A stretch of DNA of 64,000 nt from Huaxiibacter chinensis (GTDB lineage: Bacteria; Pseudomonadota; Gammaproteobacteria; Enterobacterales; Enterobacteriaceae): NCBI RefSeq assembly GCF_022171985.1, contig NZ_JAJVHF010000008.1:1-64000 (forward strand), read 5' to 3'. A program made the translations under genes and the position numbers. Position 1 is the stretch's first letter, and every line of letters starts with the position of its first letter. A model generated the notes under the pieces. That model did no database searches. It was not told where the DNA came from and saw nothing but the letters and a program-made list of their open reading frames with translations. Shown here piece by piece: positions 52,513 through 62,600 of this stretch.

Positions 52513-53799
52513 ATGACCGAAGCGATGAAGATTACGATTTCGACTCAGCCAGCGGACGCACGCTGGGGCGAAAAAGCGCCCTACAGCATCAACAATGACG
52601 GCATCACTCTGCACCTGAACGGCACCGATGATTTGGGGCTGATTCAGCGTGCTGCACGCAAAATCGACGGTCTGGGTATTAAGCACGTTACGCTGGCAGG
52701 CGAAGGCTGGGACATCGACCGCAGCTGGGCATTCTGGGCCGGTTTTAAAGGACCTAAAGGCACGCGTAAAGTGGAGTGGGCAAGCCTCGACGAAGCAGGT
52801 CAGAAAGAGCTGGAAAGCCGCCTCACCATTATCGACTGGGTGCGTGATACGATCAACGCGCCAGCAGAAGAGCTGGGGCCGGAGCAGCTGGCTCAGCGTG
52901 CAGTCGATCTGCTGAGCGGCGCGGCAGGAGATAAAATGTCCTACCGCATCACCAAAGGCGAAGATCTCCGCGAACAAAATTACATGGGTATCCACACCGT
53001 AGGCCGCGGATCTGAACGTCCACCGGTCCTGCTGGCGCTTGATTACAACCCAACCGGCGATAAAGAAGCCCCGGTTTATGCCTGCCTGGTGGGTAAAGGT
53101 ATCACCTTCGATACCGGCGGCTACAGCCTGAAGCAGAGCGCGTTCATGGACTCCATGAAATCGGACATGGGCGGCGCTGCCACCATTACCGGGGCGCTGG
53201 CCTTTGCGATTAATCGTGGTCTGAACAAGCGCGTGAAGCTCTATCTGTGCTGTGCAGATAACATGGTCAGCGGCAATGCCTTTAAGCTCGGGGATATCAT
53301 TCGCTACCGTAACGGTAAAAACGTTGAAGTGATGAACACTGACGCAGAAGGGCGTCTGGTGCTGGCGGATGGTCTGATTGACGCGTCTGCGCAGAAACCA
53401 GAGTTAATCATTGATATGGCGACCCTGACCGGTGCGGCGAAAACTGCCCTTGGCAACGACTACCATGCCCTGTTCAGCTTCGACGACAAGCTGGCCGCTC
53501 GTCTGCTCGCCAGCGCTGCACAAGAGAACGAGCCATTCTGGCGCCTGCCGCTGGCCGAATTCCATCGCAGCCAGCTGCCGTCTAATTTTGCCGAACTGAA
53601 TAACACCGCCAGCGCGGCGTATCCGGCTGGGGCAAGCACCGCGGCAGGTTTCCTGTCTCACTTTGTTGAGAACTACCACGAAGGCTGGCTGCACATCGAC
53701 TGTTCCGCGACCTACCGTAAAGCGGGCGTTGAGCAGTGGTCTGCAGGCGCCACCGGTCTGGGCGTGCGTACCATTGCAAATCTGCTGACCGCCGAGTAA
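52513..53799 (+). CDS. pepB: Aminopeptidase B (M17 family)
   Basis: Hexameric metal-dependent leucine-type aminopeptidase of 428 residues. The C-terminal catalytic domain carries the bimetal motifs [14 protein letters not shown] and [17 protein letters not shown] 52513 matches the E. coli start ([12 protein letters not shown]) after AAGGAAA. A REP pair with a T run follows. Confidence 0.97.
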   Translation: MTEAMKITISTQPADARWGEKAPYSINNDGITLHLNGTDDLGLIQRAARKIDGLGIKHVTLAGEGWDIDRSWAFWAGFKGPKGTRKVEWASLDEAGQKELESRLTIIDWVRDTINAPAEELGPEQLAQRAVDLLSGAAGDKMSYRITKGEDLREQNYMGIHTVGRGSERPPVLLALDYNPTGDKEAPVYACLVGKGITFDTGGYSLKQSAFMDSMKSDMGGAATITGALAFAINRGLNKRVKLYLCCADNMVSGNAFKLGDIIRYRNGKNVEVMNTDAEGRLVLADGLIDASAQKPELIIDMATLTGAAKTALGNDYHALFSFDDKLAARLLASAAQENEPFWRLPLAEFHRSQLPSNFAELNNTASAAYPAGASTAAGFLSHFVENYHEGWLHIDCSATYRKAGVEQWSAGATGLGVRTIANLLTAE

Positions 53800-53806
53800 T
53801 TCTCTT

Positions 53807-53880
53807 GCCCGGGAGCACTGCGCTTACCGGGCTTACGGATTTTCCAGGCCGGGTAAAGCGTTGCGCCACCCGGCTTTTTT
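53807..53880 (+). repeat. Inverted REP pair (BIME-like) acting as a likely pepB terminator
   Basis: GCCCGGGAGCACTGCGCTTA...CCGGGC (53807-53832) and GCCGGGTAAAGCGTTGCGCC...ACCCGGC (53848-53874) are two REP-type palindromes in opposite orientation. The second stem runs directly into TTTTTT (53875-53880), so it can double as an intrinsic terminator 17 bp before sseB. Confidence 0.8.
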
Positions 53881-53896
53881 ACGAAGTAGCCAAACT

Positions 53897-54673
53897 ATGT
53901 CAGAAACCAAAAACGAATTAGAAACGCTGCTTGAAAAGGCGGCAACGGAACCTGCCCACCGTCCGGCATTTTTCCGCAGCCTGCTGGAGTCGACCGTCTG
54001 GGTGCCAGGCACCGCAGCGGAAGGCGAGCAGGTTGTTGAAGACAGTGCGCTGGATCTGCTGCACTGGGAAAAAGAGGACGGCACCTCGGTTATTCCGTTT
54101 TTCACATCGCTTGAAGCCCTCCAGGAAGCCGTTGAAGATGAGCAGGCGTTTGTGGTGATGCCGGTACGCACGCTGTTTGAAATGACGCTCGGCGAAACGC
54201 TTTTCCTGAACGCGAAGTTGCCAACGGGTAAAGAGTTCACGCCGCGTGAAATCAGCCATCTGATCGGCGAAGAGGGTAACCCGCTCAGCACGCAGGAGGT
54301 GCTGGAAGGGGGCGAAACGCTGTTGCTTTCAGAAGTGGCCGAGCCGCCAGCCCAGATGATTGATTCACTGACTACGCTTTTCAAGACCCTGAAACCCGTC
54401 AGGCGCGCGTTCTTGTGTTCGATTAAAGAGAGCACGGAAGAACAGCCGGTGCTGCTGATCGGCATTGAAGCAGACGGCGATATCGATGAAATTATTCAGG
54501 CGGCGGGCAGCGTTGCCACCGATACGCTGCCGGGTGATGAACCCATTGATATCTGTCAGGTGAGAAAGGATGAGAAGGGCATTAGCCACTTTATCACTGA
54601 GCACATCACGCCGTTTTATGAGCGTCGCTGGGGCGGTTTCCTGCGCGATCTTAAAACTACCCGCATTATCTGA
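53897..54673 (+). CDS. sseB: Enhanced serine sensitivity protein SseB
   Basis: 258 residues, the E. coli length. N-terminal SseB domain (about 1-125) with WVPGTA and LPFFTS-like (VIPFFTSLEAL) motifs and a C-terminal SseB_C domain ending in FYERRWGGFLRDL. Overexpression causes serine sensitivity in E. coli; molecular role unknown. This is not the Salmonella SPI-2 translocator of the same name. ATG 53897 gives MSETKNELETLLEK; the longer frame from 53861 runs back into the REP element. Confidence 0.95.
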   Translation: MSETKNELETLLEKAATEPAHRPAFFRSLLESTVWVPGTAAEGEQVVEDSALDLLHWEKEDGTSVIPFFTSLEALQEAVEDEQAFVVMPVRTLFEMTLGETLFLNAKLPTGKEFTPREISHLIGEEGNPLSTQEVLEGGETLLLSEVAEPPAQMIDSLTTLFKTLKPVRRAFLCSIKESTEEQPVLLIGIEADGDIDEIIQAAGSVATDTLPGDEPIDICQVRKDEKGISHFITEHITPFYERRWGGFLRDLKTTRII

Positions 54674-54690
54674 TGACGCGGGGTGAGTCT

Positions 54691-55461
54691 TCACCCCGTC
54701 GCTTCCAGCAGCAGGAGATCCATCAGCAATACCAGATTCGACTCAAACGAGGTGACGCCCGCGGCCTCGGCGGCGTAATGCACCGCTTCGTCGTACAGTG
54801 CAAAATGCAGATCGGCCATGCCTGCCAGCGAGTTCGCTGATGCCCGGGTGAAGGCCACCACCGTCATGCCGACATTTTTGGCGATTTTCGCCTTATCCAG
54901 CACCTGCTCCGTTTCGCCGCTGCGGGACACCGCGATAAACACCTGATACCGAGCCGCGTTGCTGAGAAAAATATTCCGGCTGTCGCCCGGCCCGGAAATA
55001 AACGCCGTCTTCCCCAGCACCTGCAGCTTCTTGGTGAGATACTCCGCAAACAGATAAGAAAACCCGGCGCCATAAAGGAAAAAGCTCTCTTTTTCACGCA
55101 GCAGGGACGAAAACTGATAGCGCTTCTCTTCGGTCACCCAGTGAAACGTGCGCTGATAGTTGGCGATGAACTGGCTAAACAGGGCGGGGAGATGCAACGC
55201 CCCCTGCACCTGAGAGGGAATATGCGGCGTGTCGGTGAGCAGCTGTTTGCAGTGCCAGATAAACTCGCTGAAACCGCTGAAGCCCAGTTTCTGGCACAGT
55301 CGCATGATGGTGGCGGTTGAGACAAAGGTCGCCTGCGCCAGTTCGCGTACCGTGATATTGCCGACCAGCAACGGGTGTTCCGTCAGATGCGCCAGCACCC
55401 GATATTCTGCACGCGTAAGGGATTCCCCCCGCGTGAGCAGCGTTGCCAGTCGGTTATCCAT
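54691..55461 (-). CDS. MurR/RpiR-family transcriptional regulator
   Basis: 256 residues: N-terminal RpiR helix-turn-helix (about 15-72; VRELAQATFVSTATIMRLCQKLGFSG) and a SIS phosphosugar-binding domain (about 105-235; YGAGFSYLFAEYL, SRSGETEQV). The ATG overlaps the sseA stop (TAATG), so the two are translated from one message. With aglB-aglA on the far side of sseA, it is probably the regulator of that PTS locus, sensing a phospho-alpha-glucoside (inference). Similar regulators serve glv-type systems elsewhere. sseB converges 17 bp from its stop, leaving no room for an sRNA gene. Confidence 0.88.
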   Translation of the reverse strand: MDNRLATLLTRGESLTRAEYRVLAHLTEHPLLVGNITVRELAQATFVSTATIMRLCQKLGFSGFSEFIWHCKQLLTDTPHIPSQVQGALHLPALFSQFIANYQRTFHWVTEEKRYQFSSLLREKESFFLYGAGFSYLFAEYLTKKLQVLGKTAFISGPGDSRNIFLSNAARYQVFIAVSRSGETEQVLDKAKIAKNVGMTVVAFTRASANSLAGMADLHFALYDEAVHYAAEAAGVTSFESNLVLLMDLLLLEATG

Positions 55462-56306
55462 TATCGAGCCGGTTCAACGGGAAGGTCGTCCCGTGCGCCC
55501 CATTCGCTCCACGAACCGTCGTAAAGCGTTACGTCGGTCATGCCCAGCGTGGCGAGAGCCAGAATGACCACGCACGCCGTCACGCCGGAGCCACAGCTGG
55601 CAATGACGGGACGCTGCAAATCGACGCCTTGTCGCTCAAAAATGTCCCGCAATTCGTCGGTGGTTTTAAGCTCACCTTCAAACACCAGATCGCCCCAGGG
55701 TACGTTCAGCGCGCCGGGAATGTGGCCACGCTTCAGTCCCGGACGCGGTTCATCCGCCTGGGCGTTGAAACGTGGGGCAGGACGGGCATCAACGATCTGC
55801 GCGGTCTTTTCGTGGCTGACCACCAGCACATCGGTCAGACGTTTGACGACCTCTGCCTCGAAGGTGGCATCGAATTCCCCTTCCGGCAGACGCACATCGC
55901 CTTCCTGCAAGGGCAGTTCATCCCGTTTCCAGCCAGCAAGCCCGCCCGCCAGAATCGACACCTTTTCGACGCCGAAATTTTTCAGCATCCACCATGCACG
56001 CGGGGCGGAAAACAGATTCCCCTCGTCATACACCACCAGGTGCTTATCACGGCTGACGCCGAGCTCGCGCATGGTAACGGAAAAGGCTTCAGGGCGCGGT
56101 AGCATGTGCGGCAGGGGAGAGTGGTGATCGGAGAGGGCTTCGATATCAAAAAATACCGCTTCAGGTAGATGCCCGGCGCGGTATTCCGCGGGAACGTCAC
56201 GGTGCTCCTGACCGGGAGGGGCCATTCTTGCATCAAGGATTTGCACTTCCGGGTCGTCGCCGTGCTCAATAAGCCAGTCGGCAGAGACAAAATATGAGGT
56301 GGACAT
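55461..56306 (-). CDS. sseA: 3-mercaptopyruvate sulfurtransferase
   Basis: Two-rhodanese-domain enzyme of 281 residues that transfers sulfur from 3-mercaptopyruvate to thiols or cyanide. The active-site loop in the C-terminal domain is CGSGVTAC with Cys238; the N-terminal rhodanese lacks the cysteine. A strong ribosome site GGAGG precedes ATG 56304-56306. In E. coli sseA and sseB are neighbours; here an RpiR regulator is inserted between them. Confidence 0.96.
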   Translation of the reverse strand: MSTSYFVSADWLIEHGDDPEVQILDARMAPPGQEHRDVPAEYRAGHLPEAVFFDIEALSDHHSPLPHMLPRPEAFSVTMRELGVSRDKHLVVYDEGNLFSAPRAWWMLKNFGVEKVSILAGGLAGWKRDELPLQEGDVRLPEGEFDATFEAEVVKRLTDVLVVSHEKTAQIVDARPAPRFNAQADEPRPGLKRGHIPGALNVPWGDLVFEGELKTTDELRDIFERQGVDLQRPVIASCGSGVTACVVILALATLGMTDVTLYDGSWSEWGARDDLPVEPAR

Positions 56307-56327
56307 GGGGTGCCTCCATTTTTCCTT

Positions 56328-56364
56328 AAAAAAGGATTGTCGGTGTTTTTTCTGACACCGACAA
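56328..56364 (-). terminator. Intrinsic terminator of the aglA-aglB operon
   Basis: TTGTCGGTGT (56337-56346) / ACACCGACAA (56355-56364), perfect 10-bp stem. On the minus strand it is followed by TCC and a six-U run (56328-56333). It ends 21 bp upstream of the sseA start. Confidence 0.82.
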
Positions 56365-56394
56365 GCACCCCACGTTCAACTCGCGAGCAACCCC

Positions 56395-57765
56395 TTATTT
56401 TTTCACCGCTTCGCCGTCCTGCCAGGCTTTTTGCAGGGCAGGCCAGTAGTCCCGGTTGGCCTCGATCATCTCATCGAGGATCGCTTTTGCATGCTCCATC
56501 GTCGGTACGGTACGGTTAAGGGTGAAGGCCTGCAGCGCTTTTTCGTAGCTGCCTTCCACCGTGGCTTCTACCAGCAGTTGTTCTGACGCCAGCTGTTGCT
56601 GAAGCAGGGTTTGATGGAACAGAGGCACTTTGCCCACGCGGACGGGTTCGGGTCCTTCAGAGGTAATATAGGCCGGGACTTCAACCACTGCATCGTACGG
56701 AAGATTGACGATCGCGCCTCTGTTTTCAACCATGACCAGATGGCGCTGGCGCAGGTTAAAGGCCAGAGAGCGGGCCACATCCACGATAAACTCGCCGTGC
56801 ACGCCCACGTGGAATGCATCTGAAAGCACGCCGGTTCGTTTGTACTCCTCGGCTGCCGCAAACAGCTTTTTCTCACGTCCGTTCATCACTTCGTTCGCAC
56901 GCGTGTAGTCCGGATTTTGATGTTCGACGATCTGATTGGGCATCAGGTAGTACTGCAAATACGGATTGGGCAGATACTCGGGGAAATTATCCATGATCGG
57001 TTTAATGTTGCGCCAGGTTTTCACCCAGGACGGATCGGAATGCTGCGGATCGGTTTTGGCGGCATCTTCCGTTAACAGACCGAATTTTGCGATGTGCTGA
57101 CGCAGGGCAGGTAATTTTTCTTCGCCGTCTACCCGCACGCTGGTAAACCAGCCAAAGTGGTTCAGACCAAAATAGTCCACTTCGAGTTTATGTCGGTCAA
57201 CGCCCAGTATCGCCCCCATGTTACGCATCGCCGCGACCGGCATATCGCAGATGTTGAGCACGCGCGCATGAGGACGCAGACGACGTACCCCTTCCGCCAC
57301 GATGGCTGCCGGGTTGGAATAGTTAACGATCCAGGCTTTTTCGTGCGCGTAACGTTCCACGCTGTCGATCAGTTCTACCATCGGCAAGATGGTCCGCAGG
57401 CCATACGCCAGCCCGCCGGGTCCGCAGGTCTCCTGACCTACCACACCGTGACGCAACGGGATTTTCTCATCCTGCTCACGCATTTTGTACTGTCCCACGC
57501 GCATCTGGGCGAATACGAAATGTGCGCCGCTAAAGGCCACCTCCGGGTCGCTGGTCACGGTAAACACGATGCTCTGGCTGTGATCGCGAATGACCTTCTC
57601 GACAACCGGCGCAATCGTCTCCTGACGGGCGGCATCAATGTCATAGAGGCGGATTTCGGCCAGCGGGAAATCCTGCAGTTGCACCATCAGGCTTTTCACG
57701 ATGCCGGGCGTATAGGTACTGCCGCCGCCGGCGATAGACAGAATGAATGGGGGTTTAAACATCAT
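56395..57765 (-). CDS. aglB: 6-phospho-alpha-glucosidase (glycoside hydrolase family 4)
   Basis: NAD- and metal-dependent hydrolase of 456 residues that splits 6-phospho-alpha-glucosides delivered by a PTS. Dinucleotide site SIAGGGSTYTPG (10-21), metal and catalytic region with NYSNP (148-152) and CDMP (173-176); CDMP marks alpha-specific members, while beta-specific ones carry CNVP. By family and context it resembles Klebsiella AglB (sucrose isomers) and Bacillus GlvA (maltose 6-phosphate). The first ATG (57765) has GGAG very close; the next codon is also ATG. Starts 8 bp after the aglA stop. Confidence 0.85.
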   Translation of the reverse strand: MMFKPPFILSIAGGGSTYTPGIVKSLMVQLQDFPLAEIRLYDIDAARQETIAPVVEKVIRDHSQSIVFTVTSDPEVAFSGAHFVFAQMRVGQYKMREQDEKIPLRHGVVGQETCGPGGLAYGLRTILPMVELIDSVERYAHEKAWIVNYSNPAAIVAEGVRRLRPHARVLNICDMPVAAMRNMGAILGVDRHKLEVDYFGLNHFGWFTSVRVDGEEKLPALRQHIAKFGLLTEDAAKTDPQHSDPSWVKTWRNIKPIMDNFPEYLPNPYLQYYLMPNQIVEHQNPDYTRANEVMNGREKKLFAAAEEYKRTGVLSDAFHVGVHGEFIVDVARSLAFNLRQRHLVMVENRGAIVNLPYDAVVEVPAYITSEGPEPVRVGKVPLFHQTLLQQQLASEQLLVEATVEGSYEKALQAFTLNRTVPTMEHAKAILDEMIEANRDYWPALQKAWQDGEAVKK

Positions 57766-57773
57766 GATCTCCT

Positions 57774-59318
57774 TCAGAGAAACGTCTCAACGGCTTCTCG
57801 CATTTTTTTGACATGCAGCCCGTAGACCACCTGAACGTTATTACCTTGTTTGATGACGGCTTTCGCCCCTGTCGCTTTGAGCCGTGGCTCGTCAACGAGG
57901 GCGGTATCCCGTACCGTGACGCGCAGTCGGGTGTAGCAGTTATCCACGACCTCAATGTTTTCCCGTCCGCCAAGGCCCACCACAATGGACTCGCCCAGGC
58001 CATCGTTATTGCCCTTCGCCTGGTACTCTTGTTTGCTGTAGAGACGGGTCTCCTGATCCTCATCCTCACGGCCCGGCGTCTTCATGTCGAAGCGCAGGAT
58101 CAGGAAGCGGAAGATGACGAAATAGAGCGCGAACATGATCAGCCCGACCAGGATGTACATCGGCCAGTTGGATTTTTCGGTGCCCAGCGGCAGGTTATAG
58201 AGAATGAAGTCGATAATGCCGTTCGCACCGATAGCGTGAACGCCGAACAGGTAAAACAGCATCATGCCAATGCCGGTCAGCACGGCGTGCACCACAAACA
58301 GTAACGGCGCAACGAACAGGAACGAAAATTCGATGGGTTCGGTCACGCCCACCAGCAGCGAGGTGAGGGCGGCCGGGATAAGAATGGCTTTGGCGATGGC
58401 TTTACGTTCCGGTTTCGCCGTCATGTACATCGCCAGCGCCGCTGCGGGCAGGCCAAACATTTTACTGATACCGCGCGCGTCCCACACCACCGTGCTGCTT
58501 AACTGCTTCACGTCCGGACAGGCCATCTCGGCAAAATAGATGTTACGTGCGCCCTGATAAACGGTGCCGCAAACGTCCTGCGTGCCGCCCAGTTCGGTAT
58601 ACAGGAACGGGGTGTAGACCAGATGATGCAGGCCCGTCGGCACCAGAATACGTTCAAGGAAGCCGTAAATCGCCACGCCGAACGGGCCGGACCCTTTTAT
58701 CGCCAGCGCCATTGCGCTAATGCCGTGCTGGGCGAACGGCCAGAGTTCACTCATCAGGACACCGAGCAACATCGACACGGGCAGCATAATAATGGCGACA
58801 AAACAGTGGCCTGAATAAATTGCCATCGCGCCGTTAAACTGGACGCTGGAATATTTATTGTAGAGATACCCGGAGAGCGCCCCGGTCAGGATCCCGGCGA
58901 AGACGCCCATCTCCAGGACCTGTACCCCCAGCACCATGCCTTGTCCTGCTGCTTTCATCTGATCTGCCGGGGCGAGGGCGCCCTGCAGCTGCAGCGTGAC
59001 ATTCATCGCATTGATAAACACGACAAAGGTAACCAGGCCGATTAACGCGGCGTAACCTTTGTCGCGCGATGCCAGACCAATCGGGATGCCTACGGCAAAG
59101 ACCAGCGCGAGATTGACCAGCACGGAAACCGCCGATTTCGCGATCAGCTGTCCCAGATGTTGAATCAGTGGATGGCCGAGAAACGGCAGGTACTCGGCCA
59201 GATTTCCGTTGCCCAGCACGTTACCAAAGGCGATAAACAGACCGACGATGGGTAAGATAAGTACCGGTCCGTACAGTGATTTTCCGAAATTTTGTAGGGC
59301 GTTCACGGCTCGTTTCAT
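57774..59318 (-). CDS. aglA: PTS alpha-glucoside transporter subunit IICB
   Basis: 514-residue membrane permease with a IIC domain (about 1-410, roughly ten helices; GLHHLVYTPF and GVTEPIEFSFLF are typical of the glucose family) and a C-terminal IIB domain with phospho-cysteine Cys461 in VDNCYTRLRV. No IIA domain is present, so it must borrow IIA-Glc (Crr). Closest types are AglA, GlvC and MalX. Cotranscribed with aglB. The upstream 285 bp contain three dyads and no gene. Confidence 0.88.
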   Translation of the reverse strand: MKRAVNALQNFGKSLYGPVLILPIVGLFIAFGNVLGNGNLAEYLPFLGHPLIQHLGQLIAKSAVSVLVNLALVFAVGIPIGLASRDKGYAALIGLVTFVVFINAMNVTLQLQGALAPADQMKAAGQGMVLGVQVLEMGVFAGILTGALSGYLYNKYSSVQFNGAMAIYSGHCFVAIIMLPVSMLLGVLMSELWPFAQHGISAMALAIKGSGPFGVAIYGFLERILVPTGLHHLVYTPFLYTELGGTQDVCGTVYQGARNIYFAEMACPDVKQLSSTVVWDARGISKMFGLPAAALAMYMTAKPERKAIAKAILIPAALTSLLVGVTEPIEFSFLFVAPLLFVVHAVLTGIGMMLFYLFGVHAIGANGIIDFILYNLPLGTEKSNWPMYILVGLIMFALYFVIFRFLILRFDMKTPGREDEDQETRLYSKQEYQAKGNNDGLGESIVVGLGGRENIEVVDNCYTRLRVTVRDTALVDEPRLKATGAKAVIKQGNNVQVVYGLHVKKMREAVETFL

Positions 59319-59405
59319 GGTTATCTCTCATTGTGAACCGCGCACTCAGGGTGCGTCTGTGCATTAAAACTAGCAGGCTATGAAGGAAAGTCGCTATCTA
59401 TCTTA

Positions 59406-59470
59406 TTGTTTTAAAAACAAATGACTCTGAAGGTAACATGTAACCTTTTAGGTTGTGATCGCGATATCAC
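59406..59470 (-). promoter_or_regulatory. Three dyad elements upstream of aglA
   Basis: TTGTTTTAAAAACAA (59406-59420, perfect palindrome), AAGGTAACATGTAACCTT (59430-59447, 16 of 18 bases symmetrical) and GTGATCGCGATATCAC (59455-59470, GTGAT-N6-ATCAC). The second is the best candidate for the RpiR regulator operator. The third resembles a CRP site but with a spacer two bases too long. Confidence 0.5.
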
Positions 59471-59603
59471 TCGCCCGGCACCGTTCTGTGCTCAGATGCA
59501 AAGCATTTCTCATATTCTCAAATTGGACTTTGGAAATAATGAAACTTGCGGATAATACTTATCCGGATGACGATCAACAGGCTCCACGGGCCAGGGATAA
59601 AGG

Positions 59604-62600
59604 ATGAAACCGTTTCGTTTAGCTGCGCTTTCGCTTGCGCTACTCACCGCATTTACGCTTACCGGTTGTGATAATAACGACGAAAAACCGAAGGCTGCGG
59701 CGCCGGCTGCGTCGGATACACCCGCAGCCGTTCAGAAAACCCCCGCTAAACCTGATACTGAAAGGCTGGCGAAACTGGCGGCACAAAGTCAGGGAAAAAC
59801 CCTCACTTTGCTGGATGCATCCGAAGTCCAGCTAGAGGGGGCCTCGACACTGGTATTAACTTTTTCTATCCCCCTGAATCCCGAACAGGATTTCGCCAAA
59901 ACGGTTCATGTCGTGGATAAAAAAAGCGGAAAGGTGGACGGTGCATGGGAACTTGCCCCTAACCTTAAAGAGCTGCGCCTGCGTCATCTTGAGCCGAACC
60001 GCAATCTGATCGTAACGGTTGAGAGCGCTCTACAGGCCTTAAATAAAACCGCGTTTGGCAGCAACGTTGAAAAAACGCTGACCACGCGTGATATTGAGCC
60101 GACCGTAGGATTTGCCAGCCGGGGGTCGCTGCTGCCGGGTAAAGTGGTGGAAGGGCTGCCGGTGATGGCGCTTAACGTCAATAATGTTGATGTGAATTTC
60201 TATCGCGTGAAGCCTGAATCGCTGGCGGCTTTTGTCAGCCAGTGGGAGTACCGCAGTTCCCTGTCTAACTGGGAGTCGGATAATCTGCTCAAGATGGCGG
60301 ACCTGGTCTATACCGGACGTTTCGATCTGAATCCTGCCCGTAATACCCGCGAAAAATTGCTTCTGCCGCTGCGCGACATTAAACCGCTGCAGCAGTCGGG
60401 TGTTTATATCGCCGTCATGAACCAGGCGGGTCATTATAATTACAGCAATGCCGCCACGCTCTTTACCCTGAGCGATATCGGGCTCTCGGCACACCGCTAC
60501 CATAATCGACTGGATATCTTCACCCAAAGCCTTGAGAACGGCGCTGCGCAATCCGGCATTGAAGTATCGCTGCTCAATGACAAAGGTCAGACGCTGGCGC
60601 AAGGAACCAGCGACGCCGACGGTCACGCGAAGCTGGAAACCGATAAAGAAGCCGCGCTGCTTCTGGCGCGTAAAGACGGCCAGACAACGCTGCTGGATCT
60701 CAAACTGCCTGCCCTGGATCTGGCAGAATTCGACATTGCCGGTGCGCCGGGATTCAGCAAGCAGTTCTTTATGTTTGGTCCACGCGATCTCTATCGTCCC
60801 GGTGAAACGGTGATCCTCAATGGTCTGCTTCGCGACAGTGACGGTAAGCCGCTGCCCGATCAACCGGTGAAGCTTGACGTCCTGCGCCCCGATGGACAGG
60901 TGGCACGCACGCTGGTCAGCCAGCCGGAAAACGGCCTCTATCGCTTGAATTACCCGCTTGATAGCGGTGCGCAAACCGGTATGTGGCACATCCGTGCTAA
61001 CACGGGCGACAACCAGCAGAGAATGTGGGACTTCCAGGTTGAAGATTTTATGCCAGAACGCATGGCGCTTAATCTGACCGGGCAAAAAACACCGGTTTCC
61101 CGTGAGGATGACGTTGCCTTTGATGTGGTGGGCTACTACCTGTACGGCGCTCCGGCCAGCGGCAACACCCTGCAGGGGCAGCTATTCCTGCGCCCGCTGC
61201 GCGAGGCCGTCACGGCACTGCCGGGCTTTCAGTTTGGTGATATCGCTGAAGAAAACCTGAGCCGCAGCCTGGATGAGGTGCAACTTGCTCTGGATAAACA
61301 AGGCCGCGGCCAGGTGACCGCTGAAAGCCAGTGGAAGGAGACCCATTCGCCGCTGCAGGTGATATTGCAGGCCAGCCTGCTTGAGTCGGGTGGTCGTCCG
61401 GTTACGCGTCGTGTCGAGCAGGCTATCTGGCCAACGGACACGCTGCCCGGCATCCGCCCGCAGTTTGCCAGCAAAGCGGTGTACGACTATCGCACCGACA
61501 CCACCGTGAATCAGCCTATTGTTGACGAAAATAGCAATGCCAGTTTCGACCTCGTCTATGCCGATGCCAGTGGGGCGAAAAAAGCCGTGTCTGGCATGCA
61601 GGTGCGCCTGATTCGTGAGCGTCGTGACTATTACTGGAACTGGTCTGAAGGCGACGGCTGGGAATCTCAGTTTGATCAGAAAGATCTCGTGGAAGGGGAG
61701 CAAGAGATCGCCCTTGCCGCCGACGAGACCGGCAAGGTGACCTTCCCGGTGGAGTGGGGCTCGTATCGTCTCGAAGCAAAAGCACCGGATGGCGCTGTCA
61801 GCAGCGTGCGTTTCTGGGCTGGCTACAGCTGGCAGGATAACAGCGACGGTACCGGCGCTGCCCGTCCCGATCGCGTCATGCTCAAGCTGGATAAACCGGC
61901 CTATCAGCCGGGTGACACCATTAACCTGCATATCGCGGCGCCTGCCGCGGGTAAAGGTTATGCCATGATCGAATCCAGTGAAGGCCCGCTGTGGTGGAAA
62001 GAGATCGATGTCCCGGCAAACGGACTGGATTTAGCCATTCCGGTGGATAAAGCCTGGAAGCGTCACGATCTGTATCTCAGCACGCTGGTGGTTCGCCCCG
62101 GCGATAAATCGAAATCCGCCACGCCGAAGCGGGCGGTCGGGCTGCTGCATATCCCGATGGGGGATGAAAATCGCCGCCTGACGATCGCGCTGGATAACCC
62201 GCAGAAAATGCGTCCAAACCAGACGCTGTCGGTGAAGGTGAAAGCCAGTGTGAAAACCGGCCAGGTGCCGCAAAAAGTTAACGTGCTGGTCTCTGCCGTG
62301 GACAGCGGCGTGTTGAACATCACCGATTACGTCACCCCGGATCCGTGGCAAGCCTTCTTCGGGCAGAAACGCTACGGGGCGGATATTTACGACATTTACG
62401 GACAGGTTATCGAAGGCCAGGGGCGTACGGCGGCCCTGCGTTTTGGTGGGGATGGTGATGAGCTTAAGCGCGGCGGTAAACCGCCGGTTAACCACGTCAC
62501 GATAATTGCCCAGCAGGCGCAACCCGTGACGCTGGATGCCAACGGTGAAGGCACAATCGACTTACCGATTGGTGATTTCAACGGCGAGCTGCGTCTGATG

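Noticed and set aside
54674..54690. ryfA-type sRNA gene near sseB
   Set aside because: Only 17 bp separate sseB from the convergent regulator, so there is no room for it here.
59455..59470. CRP site upstream of aglA
   Set aside because: The half-sites TGTGA and TCAC are separated by eight rather than six bases, so I list it only as a dyad.
60039..61085. 348-codon minus-strand frame opposite yfhM
   Set aside because: Shadow of the yfhM coding frame, which is confirmed by lipobox, A2M-type motifs and in-register thioester Cys1187.
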